Below are positions 33,006-40,860 of a stretch of DNA of 64,000 nt, in pieces. This DNA is from Suilimivivens sp963650485. Lineage in GTDB: Bacteria > Bacillota > Clostridia > Lachnospirales > Lachnospiraceae. The stretch is taken from the NCBI GenBank assembly GCA_963650485.1, contig CAVJLN010000013.1, forward strand, positions 1 to 64,000. Reading direction: 5' to 3'. A program made the position numbers and the translations under genes. The notes beneath the pieces were generated by a model. It searched no databases. It worked only from the letters and a program-made list of their open reading frames with translations, and was not told where the DNA came from. Every line of letters starts with the position of its first letter. Position 1 is the first letter of the stretch.

Positions 33006-36000
33006 ATGAGAAATCATAAAAAAACAGTATTAGGACGAATAGGAAACTTTATATTGTGTGTATGCCTTCTGGCAAATGTATTCTCAATAAATGCCGTTTC
33101 AATGAACAGTGAAGCAGAGAACCAGACCATCANNNNNNNNNNNNNNNNNNNNNNNNNNNNNNNNNNNNNNNNNNNNNNNNNNNNNNNNNNNNNNNNNNNN
33201 NNNNNNNNNNNNNNNNNNNNNNNNNNNNNNNNNNNNNNNNNNNNNNNNNNNNNNNNNNNNNNNNNNNNNNNNNNNNNNNNNNNNNNNNNNNNNNNNNNNN
33301 NNNNNNNNNNNNNNNNNNNNNNNNNNNNNNNNNNNNNNNNNNNNNNNNNNNNNNNNNNNNNNNNNNNNNNNNNNNNNNNNNNNNNNNNNNNNNNNNNNTC
33401 ATCACAGAGCCCGGAGACTACCGGGGAAAAGCTCCAGAAAGCATCTGCAACTCCGAGCCGGAGTCCGGAGCCGGAAGCAGAGGGCGAAGCCGGAGAAGAA
33501 GAAGAGAAGCTTCTGGAGTTCCTTCGCAGAATGGATGGATATGCGGATAAATCAGAAGAGGAATTGCAGCAGGTCATCGAGGAACTTTTGACAAAGGGTG
33601 GGTTTCAATCGAAGCAGGCCTTGTATGAATTTCTGGAAGAGGAAAGCACGACAGAGGAATTCATGCAGGAGCTTATGCAGAAAACACTGGATGGATACAT
33701 TACAGAAAACTTCCGTAAAATTGTGGAGATTGTCAGAATGGTGCAGGATTATTCTGCATCCGACATTCTGGAAATCAGAGGCTTCGTAGATGAAATATTA
33801 CTCCGGTATGAAGTGGAGGAAGATGAAGTATTGCTTATGCTGGAGGAAGAGCTTCCATATATTTATGAGGAGTTAGAGGAATTGGAAGGCTATGAAGATA
33901 TGACAGACGAAGACAAGCTGCTTTATGTTTCGGAAGCCTTGAAAATACTGCTGGAAAGTCTCTTACATCCGGAAATAGAGCTTCTTAATGTATCCGGGAA
34001 TATTAATCTGAACCAATATAACAATGGCGGAGAGATTGTACTGGACGCAGATACAACGGCAAGCGGTCAATGCCAGTTATCTTCCGCGACCTTGACGATT
34101 GACCTGAATGGACACAGCCTGACCATGGCGAATGGTGCCTATTTTATGTTAAACGGGGATAAGGCCGTGATCAACATAAAAGACAGTGTCGGTGGAGGGA
34201 TTATTTACGCTTCACGCCAGTTAATCTGGGGATATGGTGGCGGAACCATAAACTTATATGGTGGTACTTTGGATGGCTCAAAGGTGACGTCCAAAGGACA
34301 GCTGGGAGGATGCATAGAGCTTGGCCGCAGTAATATGGGAAACCATACGTTTAATATGTATGGTGGCTGTATACGGAATTTTGAGGCAACGCAATACGGA
34401 GGTGCTGTTTACGTTGGAGGCATGTTTTCCGGAAAGAAAAACATATTTCATATGTATGGTGGAACCATTGAGGATTGTTATGCACCTGCCGGCTCGGCAG
34501 TATATATTGACGATAGCGGAGATGGTCCCGGTTACTTTTATCTGAAGGGTGGAACAAAACAGAGCGATGGCGGTGAGCCAAAGGCTACCATCCGCTGTCT
34601 GGATGGACCGAATGCTATTTATAATTACGGATACCTGGGAATGGAGGGCGTTATAGACATCGATGGTATTGTCTATCTGAACCAGAACAACTGGGCGAGC
34701 ACAACGACGCATTTTATCAAGATTACCGGGAGACTCGTGGTAATCGGTGATGGATATATCGACATTGATTCGGCGTATCCGAACAGCAGTGCCGTTTGTC
34801 CGGGACATACTGTGGTTGAAAATGTGACACAGACAGAAGGAACCGGCTCGGTAACGATATCGCAGGAGGAATTTTACACTTATAGCAGTTATTTTATTAA
34901 TACGACCAAAGGGCTTATGGTATCCGCAGGCTTTGATCCCGATAACAACGAATTGGACAGCAATGGCGCACCTGCAAATTGGCCATCCTACCAGGCAGAT
35001 AAATACAGTCAAAAGTATTCGTATATTGATGTCATGGGTCAAAGTTTATTAATCCAGTCCTCTGATTCGCCTGGAAATAAGCGCCAGATGCAGAATTATA
35101 ACTATTTGATTTATGTGGAGCGTGCAGATCCATCAGAGCCATATAAGGAATACTATAGTATCAAGCTATGGAAACAGGATATGTCCTCCGGAGAAGCTTT
35201 AAATAATGCGCAGTTTCAGTTAGTACGTACACATGATGCAGATGGAAATCAACTGGAAACGCCAGAGGTGATCGGCAGCAGTGCTATGACCGGAGACTCA
35301 GCAAAAGGACTAGATGATGGTATTACCTATATCTATCTTACAGGCGAAGATGGCAAGCTGATGATCGATGATGGTATTTATGAGCTGAAGGAAACGCAGA
35401 CACCGGGAGATGGATATGTACTTCGCGAACAGGTGGTAAATCTGCATATTTATCACAAGCTCAATGAAGAAAGCGGTCAGGAGGTATCGGTCGTAGAGGT
35501 TCGTGCGAATGACAAGATTCTGTCATCTACAGAGCAGGAAATTAACAGTTCCTATCATGATACAGGAAAGCTTGTGGAAAGGGAGATTGTCTTAAATATC
35601 AAAAATACCGATTCTGAAATTATTGAAAATATCGATTACAGGCTTCGTGTGGAGAAGTACGAGGATGCTGAGTACACCATTCCCCTTGCAGGAGCTGAGT
35701 TTGAATTACAGACCACGGATGAAACAGCGGCAAAGAAAGCTTCCTGTATCACGGATGATTCCGGGAAGGGTGTTCTTCAGGATGAGAATGGTTCGGACTT
35801 CACAATCAGCAATGGCGGAAATTACCAGCTTGCAGAAATACTGGCACCGGATGGTTATTACCGGATGGATGAGAAGATTTCGCTTAAGGTGGATGATAAT
35901 GGCAGTATATGGATCAATGAGAACGATCTCTTATCCCAGGGCGTGGTGACTTCCAACGAGGGAAGCACAGAGCATGGTTCATGGAAGGCTTCCCTGGAAG

Positions 36001-36578
36001 ACAATACGCTGGTATTTCAGATTTATGATGAAAAGAAGCCGCCTGTCTGGAATTTGCAGGCAACGAAATATGGTACACAGGAAATCGATGCACTGCGGCT
36101 TGACGGAGCAAAGTTTACGTTATACCGGATAGATACGACAGAGGAGGCAGAAACAGAGACAGAGCTTATTTCGGTTACCAGCTCAGATGGAACAGATGGT
36201 CAACAGAAGGGTGCGCTTGTCTTTGCGGATGAAAACGGAGAACCGCTAGCGCTCTCCTGTAATACAATATATCTTCTGAGGGAAACCTGTGCACCAATGG
36301 GATATACCCAGATGGATGATATCAAAATAGTAATCGGTGAGGATGGCACCGAAGCGACAGTAACCAGAAACGGAGAAGCGTATACCGGAGCATCTTATGA
36401 TGCAGCAAACCGGGTATTAACACTCTCCATTGTGGATGAGACAGTATATCAAATGCCGCAGACCGGAAAAGGAGGAATGTATCCGCTGCTTTTCTATAGT
36501 GTGCTTTTGTTATATGGAAGTCTGCTGATTGGAATTTTCCTTTGGGAAAAGAATCACCACAATGAAAACAGGGAGTGA
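33006..36578 (+). CDS. LPXTG-type surface adhesin with SpaA-like domains (contains gap)
   Basis: Large cell-wall protein, nominally 1190 residues, interrupted by 266 N; both sides are in frame at the printed gap length. Signal peptide at the N-terminus (FILCVCLLANVFS). After the gap: Pro/Ser/Glu linker, acidic helical region (to about residue 315), a parallel beta-helix-like region with repeated MYGG motifs (about 390-590), then three SpaA-like domains with E-boxes (YELKETQTP, YQLAEILAP, YLLRETCAP). The C-terminal sorting signal is MPQTG followed by a hydrophobic segment and KNHHNENRE. It is probably the pilus tip or ancillary adhesin. ATG 33006 lies 47 bases after the MCP stop. Confidence 0.8.
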   Translation: MRNHKKTVLGRIGNFILCVCLLANVFSINAVSMNSEAENQTIXXXXXXXXXXXXXXXXXXXXXXXXXXXXXXXXXXXXXXXXXXXXXXXXXXXXXXXXXXXXXXXXXXXXXXXXXXXXXXXXXXXXXXXXXSSQSPETTGEKLQKASATPSRSPEPEAEGEAGEEEEKLLEFLRRMDGYADKSEEELQQVIEELLTKGGFQSKQALYEFLEEESTTEEFMQELMQKTLDGYITENFRKIVEIVRMVQDYSASDILEIRGFVDEILLRYEVEEDEVLLMLEEELPYIYEELEELEGYEDMTDEDKLLYVSEALKILLESLLHPEIELLNVSGNINLNQYNNGGEIVLDADTTASGQCQLSSATLTIDLNGHSLTMANGAYFMLNGDKAVINIKDSVGGGIIYASRQLIWGYGGGTINLYGGTLDGSKVTSKGQLGGCIELGRSNMGNHTFNMYGGCIRNFEATQYGGAVYVGGMFSGKKNIFHMYGGTIEDCYAPAGSAVYIDDSGDGPGYFYLKGGTKQSDGGEPKATIRCLDGPNAIYNYGYLGMEGVIDIDGIVYLNQNNWASTTTHFIKITGRLVVIGDGYIDIDSAYPNSSAVCPGHTVVENVTQTEGTGSVTISQEEFYTYSSYFINTTKGLMVSAGFDPDNNELDSNGAPANWPSYQADKYSQKYSYIDVMGQSLLIQSSDSPGNKRQMQNYNYLIYVERADPSEPYKEYYSIKLWKQDMSSGEALNNAQFQLVRTHDADGNQLETPEVIGSSAMTGDSAKGLDDGITYIYLTGEDGKLMIDDGIYELKETQTPGDGYVLREQVVNLHIYHKLNEESGQEVSVVEVRANDKILSSTEQEINSSYHDTGKLVEREIVLNIKNTDSEIIENIDYRLRVEKYEDAEYTIPLAGAEFELQTTDETAAKKASCITDDSGKGVLQDENGSDFTISNGGNYQLAEILAPDGYYRMDEKISLKVDDNGSIWINENDLLSQGVVTSNEGSTEHGSWKASLEDNTLVFQIYDEKKPPVWNLQATKYGTQEIDALRLDGAKFTLYRIDTTEEAETETELISVTSSDGTDGQQKGALVFADENGEPLALSCNTIYLLRETCAPMGYTQMDDIKIVIGEDGTEATVTRNGEAYTGASYDAANRVLTLSIVDETVYQMPQTGKGGMYPLLFYSVLLLYGSLLIGIFLWEKNHHNENRE
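33133..33398. other. Assembly gap (266 N)
   Basis: A run of N bases inside the adhesin gene, between the signal peptide and a Pro/Ser/Glu-rich linker. Repetitive low-complexity coding DNA is a plausible cause. The true length and sequence are unknown, so the reading frame across it is an assumption. Confidence 0.95.
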
Positions 36579-36643
36579 TGATATAAAAGGCAACTCAAAA
36601 CAAAACCGGTCATGCAAATGACACATGAAAAAGGAGAGAAAAC

Positions 36644-38269
36644 ATGAAAAAGTATTTGAAAAGAGTAAAAGCCATTGTGATGGCGTTTGCTGTTACTCTG
36701 GGGGCGATGCTGCCGGCTGTCAGTGTAAAGGCAGAGGAAACGACTCCAACCACGACGTTTATTATCAGTGGGATTGAGGAAGGTTCTGAAGTGCATGCAT
36801 ATGCAATTGCGCTTGACGATGTGGATGAAAACGGCAACCACTATTGGAAGTATACCTCAGAGGGAAAAGCAAAAATTGAAGCAGCCGTGAAGTCGGGAAA
36901 ATTCAGTGCTGATGATTCTGTATGGATTTATACAAACCTGAATTCTTCTATGGTTACGAACAATCATGATGGAAAAGGGAAAGCTGTTGTAGACGGAACC
37001 GTATATCAGGCAAGCACAGATGGAAGCGGAAATTATATTATTAGCGGTGTGAAGCCCGGATTGTATGTTATTACTGCTTATAAGGAGGATGCGGCAGTGT
37101 CCTATAATTTTAATATTTATCCGGCAAATTATCAATACGATGAAAATGGAAAGGCATATCTTCCGGAATCTATTTCCTTTGCTGTTAAGAAATCCAGTGA
37201 GCCATCTATCGAGAAAACCGTAGTAGAGAATGAAACAGGCTCAAAGCATGGAGATGCCAGCATTGGTGATAAGGTTGATTTTAAAATTGAAGTGACGGTT
37301 CCGAATTATGCAGATGATTGGAACGTGGCTGGTACCCAGTTTGTAATCAGTGATACACTTTCTAATGGATTAAAGCTTGATACAGATTCTATCAAAATTG
37401 AAGGCACAACATTAGCAGATTATAGCAAAAATTGCGATAACACCAACTTCACAACGGATACATCAGGATTTACGCTGGATTTGAGGGGAGCAGATATCTA
37501 TCAATATAGGAATAAAACGATAGCAATTACATATCAGGCAGAGGTAACGGAGAATGCAAAAGTAAATTTTGATTCTGACCTGAATGTGGCAACCATACGC
37601 TGGTCAAGTACACCGGGTTCTGATGATTTAAGTCAGCCGAAGGAAAGTAAAACATATCACTATACCTTTGGTATTGATACCTTGGTGAATGGAACCGGTT
37701 CAACGGAAACAACTGAAGTGACAAAATATGGAGTGAAAACGACTACGGTTGAGGAAAATAAGGTGAAACTGGACGGAGCGGAGTTCCAGATTCTGGATAA
37801 AAATAAAAACGTTCTGTATTTTGACGATGCAGGAAAGCTGGATCCTACCAAATCAAAGAATGACCACATTATTTCCAAAAATGGAGGTAAGCTTACGGCA
37901 ACAGGTCTTGATGCAGGTACCTATTATCTGAAGGAATCAAAGGCACCACTTGGTTATGCACTTGATAAGACGGAATATAAGATAGTCATTAATCCTACAT
38001 ATAATGAAATGACAGGTGAATTAAAGAATTATACGGTTCAGATCGGTGATGGGGATACGAATTCCCTTACCTTTAAGTACGAGAAAAATGATGCAGGAGC
38101 TATTACATTTTCTGAAAACGGTACATATGCGATCAACAATACACCAATGATTCAGCTTCCTGAAACCGGTGGTGTTGGTATTATCGTAATTACGATTGTT
38201 GCAGTGGTTATGATGGCAGTATTCGGTTCTGTATTTATTGCGTTAGGAAAGAAAAAGAATAAACAGTAA
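36644..38269 (+). CDS. Major pilin subunit with LPETG sorting signal
   Basis: 541-residue pilin. Signal peptide (to about A30, VSVKAEE), an N-terminal D1-like domain with GLYVITAYK, a D2 isopeptide-type domain (DASIGDKVDFKIEVTVPNY), a C-terminal SpaA-like domain with E-box YYLKESKAPLGYALD and the anchor QLPETGG, hydrophobic segment, KKKNKQ. The expected pilin motif (YPK-N) reads NIYPANYQ, with A161 where the polymerising lysine normally sits. GGAG precedes ATG. It lies between the adhesin and the sortase fusion. Confidence 0.87.
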   Translation: MKKYLKRVKAIVMAFAVTLGAMLPAVSVKAEETTPTTTFIISGIEEGSEVHAYAIALDDVDENGNHYWKYTSEGKAKIEAAVKSGKFSADDSVWIYTNLNSSMVTNNHDGKGKAVVDGTVYQASTDGSGNYIISGVKPGLYVITAYKEDAAVSYNFNIYPANYQYDENGKAYLPESISFAVKKSSEPSIEKTVVENETGSKHGDASIGDKVDFKIEVTVPNYADDWNVAGTQFVISDTLSNGLKLDTDSIKIEGTTLADYSKNCDNTNFTTDTSGFTLDLRGADIYQYRNKTIAITYQAEVTENAKVNFDSDLNVATIRWSSTPGSDDLSQPKESKTYHYTFGIDTLVNGTGSTETTEVTKYGVKTTTVEENKVKLDGAEFQILDKNKNVLYFDDAGKLDPTKSKNDHIISKNGGKLTATGLDAGTYYLKESKAPLGYALDKTEYKIVINPTYNEMTGELKNYTVQIGDGDTNSLTFKYEKNDAGAITFSENGTYAINNTPMIQLPETGGVGIIVITIVAVVMMAVFGSVFIALGKKKNKQ

Positions 38270-38290
38270 TCAATATGGGAGGGTCAATAG

Positions 38291-40705
38291 ATGAAAAATT
38301 CTTTTCGGATTTTTTTAAAAATCATAATGGCAGTCGGATTTCTTATTGGCCTTGCCATATTGTTTTATCCCTGGTTTTCTAACAAGTGGAATCAGTATAA
38401 CGACAAGTTGAAATTTCAGGAATACCAGCAGGCTGCAAATGAAAAATTCGTGGATGAAGGACTGGTCGATGAATGGGAGCGGGCGCATGCATACAATGAA
38501 GCTCTTTCACCGATTATCATTCCGGACAGCTTTATTCAGACAGAAGGAATGACAGAAGAGGATAAGGAATATATGTCCTGTCTGAACATCAATGAGGATG
38601 GTATGATGGGCTATATTTACATCCCCAAAATCGGAGAGAGAATTCCCATTTATCATACCACCTCTGAGGATGTTCTCCAAAATGGAGCAGGGCATATCCA
38701 GGGTTCCTCCCTTCCGGTCGGAGGAGAGGGAACTCATTCTGCAATTGCGGCGCATCGTGGACTTCCGGGAGCATCGCTATTTACCGATATTGATCAGCTG
38801 GAGGAGGGAGATCAGTTTTTTCTTTATATTCTAGATGATGTTCTGGCTTATGAGGTAGATCAGATTCTGACGGTAGAGCCATCCGATACGGAAGCACTGG
38901 GGGTAGAGGAAGGAAAGGATTATGTGACCCTGGTAACCTGTACACCGTATGGAATTAATTCGCACCGGCTTCTGGTGAGAGGACATCGTGTGCCGTATGA
39001 GGAGGAACAGGTGGTTGTTGAGGAAACGAAGGTTGTTCAGAGCGTGCATACCAATTATTTCATGTGGATCTGTCTGGGGCTTGGTATTACGGCTGTCTGC
39101 ATGACGGTTACGCTGCTGATCGTACGCTTACTGAGGAATAAGAACAGGAAAGACCAAAAGTTACTGAGATCCATACTGCCTGTGGTATTGCTGCTTTCTT
39201 TGCTGATGTCACAGTCGATGGATTCTTATGCGGCAGAAAATGTAGATGTCGCAAGCAGATGCTCGGTCAGCCTGGAGATTCCGTCAGCATACCGGGAGGA
39301 GCTGAAAGTGCAGAGCATAGAGGTAAGGCTTTATCGTATTGCAGAAATCACTGAGTACGGAAGATACCGATCCGTTCCCGGATATGAGGATTTGTATGCG
39401 GAGCGTCTGTCTACAGCGACGACAGCCGAAGAGCTTGAAGCTCTTGCCCGCAAGGCGGCTTCTTATCTTCGGGTGAGTGATTGGGAGCAGATTCCGAAGA
39501 CAGCCCCAAGCTATGAGCTGACGATTACAGACAATGAAGGAAGCTGTTCCGATATGGAGGCAGGCTTATATCTGGTATGCGTTAGTCCGGTGAGGGCTGG
39601 AAATGCAACCTATCGGACGGTTCCTTATATCATTTCGTTACCGACACTGATTGAAACGGAAGTAGACGGAGTACGTGATTTAAAATGGATCTACGATTTA
39701 ACGATTGACCTGAAGCTAGGATGTGAGCGTGATAGACCAACTCCGGTTCCTGAATCATCACCGGAGCCATCGGCGGAATCCGCTCAGAAGCCTTCACCGA
39801 TTCCATCGATATCGCCGAAGGCTTCGTCATCACCAACGATCTGGCATTACCGCACAGGAGATGATTCGTCATTCCTGTTAACTCTGATTGGTGCAGGAAT
39901 ATCAGGCTTTTTGTTCCTTTTCCTCACATTATTGAAGAATACTAAGCGTAAAAAACGTATCATGGAAGACGGCAGCTGGGAGAATAGAGGCGAAAGACAG
40001 GGAACATGTTGCATTACAGCAGGGGATCTGCTTCGTTACATTCTGGGATTCCTGTGTATGATATGCCTGGTGACATTGATTCTTATCTGTGTCCGGTATT
40101 ATGAAATGAGAAAGCATAATGATACGATTAAAGAGCAGGTTCTTACAGAGTCGGCAGAAAGTTCCGGAGAGTCTTTCGTGGAGGAGTCTGATCCGATAGA
40201 GGATTATTGTCAGGAGAAGGGACTTCCGATTGTTGATTTTGCTGTGTTAAAGGAAGTGAATCAGGACTGTGTGGCATGGATTTATGCGTGTGACGGAAAG
40301 ATCAGTTATCCGGTGGTTACTTCAACGGACGAATATTATCTGACACATGCAGTAGATGGTGCAGAGGCTAAGAGCGGAGCGATCTTTGTGGATAGTACAC
40401 AGACAGATCCCTTTGAAAAGGGAAGAGCTGTTGTTTACGGCCACCATATGCGTGACGGAAGTATGTTCCAGCCGTTGATGAAATATTGGCAGGATAAGGA
40501 TTACCGGGAAGAATGCAGGAATATTTACATCATTACCGAAACAAAGGTTTATGTATATGAAATTTCTGATATCTATGTGAAGGAATACGAGGATCTGGAT
40601 TTCACTGAGGCTCAGGATGATTTACAAAAGCCGGTAATTGATCTGGTTACCTGTGAATATTCCGGTAATGACGCAAGGCTTGTTATTGAGGCAGTGCAAC
40701 AATAG
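38291..40705 (+). CDS. Sortase C - pilin-like - sortase B fusion protein
   Basis: One uninterrupted 804-codon ORF with three parts. (1) Class C sortase, residues 1-285: N-terminal TM, catalytic H155 (AAHRG), C217 (VTCTPYG), R226 (SHRLLVRG), C-terminal TM at about 256-280. (2) Pilin-like part, about 290-550: signal-like hydrophobic segment (292-309, then SYAA/E), D1 features IEVRLYRIAEITEYGRY and MEAGLYLV, K475 in YDLTIDLK at the pilin-lysine position, Pro/Ser linker, TM at about 528-548. (3) Class B sortase, about 580-804: TM at about 582-602, H718/H719 (VVYGHH), C788 (VTCEYSG), R796. No ATG precedes the second hydrophobic segment, and the ATG at 39962 lacks a ribosome site, which supports translation as one polypeptide. 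Confidence 0.85.
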   Translation: MKNSFRIFLKIIMAVGFLIGLAILFYPWFSNKWNQYNDKLKFQEYQQAANEKFVDEGLVDEWERAHAYNEALSPIIIPDSFIQTEGMTEEDKEYMSCLNINEDGMMGYIYIPKIGERIPIYHTTSEDVLQNGAGHIQGSSLPVGGEGTHSAIAAHRGLPGASLFTDIDQLEEGDQFFLYILDDVLAYEVDQILTVEPSDTEALGVEEGKDYVTLVTCTPYGINSHRLLVRGHRVPYEEEQVVVEETKVVQSVHTNYFMWICLGLGITAVCMTVTLLIVRLLRNKNRKDQKLLRSILPVVLLLSLLMSQSMDSYAAENVDVASRCSVSLEIPSAYREELKVQSIEVRLYRIAEITEYGRYRSVPGYEDLYAERLSTATTAEELEALARKAASYLRVSDWEQIPKTAPSYELTITDNEGSCSDMEAGLYLVCVSPVRAGNATYRTVPYIISLPTLIETEVDGVRDLKWIYDLTIDLKLGCERDRPTPVPESSPEPSAESAQKPSPIPSISPKASSSPTIWHYRTGDDSSFLLTLIGAGISGFLFLFLTLLKNTKRKKRIMEDGSWENRGERQGTCCITAGDLLRYILGFLCMICLVTLILICVRYYEMRKHNDTIKEQVLTESAESSGESFVEESDPIEDYCQEKGLPIVDFAVLKEVNQDCVAWIYACDGKISYPVVTSTDEYYLTHAVDGAEAKSGAIFVDSTQTDPFEKGRAVVYGHHMRDGSMFQPLMKYWQDKDYREECRNIYIITETKVYVYEISDIYVKEYEDLDFTEAQDDLQKPVIDLVTCEYSGNDARLVIEAVQQ

Positions 40706-40762
40706 AAAAATAGAGTTGGCGTTAACAATTCGTGTTGAAAATTCGCAGAAAAATCTCTAGGG

Positions 40763-40826
40763 AAAGAGATGACAAAAAAACAGAATTTATTTATAATTAG
40801 GAGAGGATTTTTATCCTCTCTTTTTT
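40763..40826 (+). repeat. Repeated promoter-like/terminator block, copy 2
   Basis: Near copy of 18165-18226: ATGACA (40769-40774), 17-base spacer, TATAAT (40792-40797), then hairpin GAGAGGA/TCCTCTC (40801-40820) and a T run. It lies 60 bases after the sortase stop and 35 bases before GH3. Confidence 0.6.
40801..40826 (+). terminator. Terminator after the pilus operon
   Basis: GAGAGGA (40801-40807), loop TTTTTA, TCCTCTC (40814-40820), then six T. It separates the pilus genes from the following glycosidase cluster. Confidence 0.8.
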
Positions 40827-40860
40827 AAATTCGTATTGTTGACATAAGGAGGGCATAGCA

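Noticed and set aside
34278..35042. 254-residue antisense ORF within the adhesin gene
   Set aside because: The plus-strand reading has clear beta-helix and SpaA-like domains; the antisense ORF has no recognisable family and is a frame shadow.
38291..40705. Three separate genes in place of a fusion
   Set aside because: No stop codons separate the parts and internal ATGs lack ribosome sites or lie after the needed membrane segment; an assembly or sequencing error still cannot be excluded.
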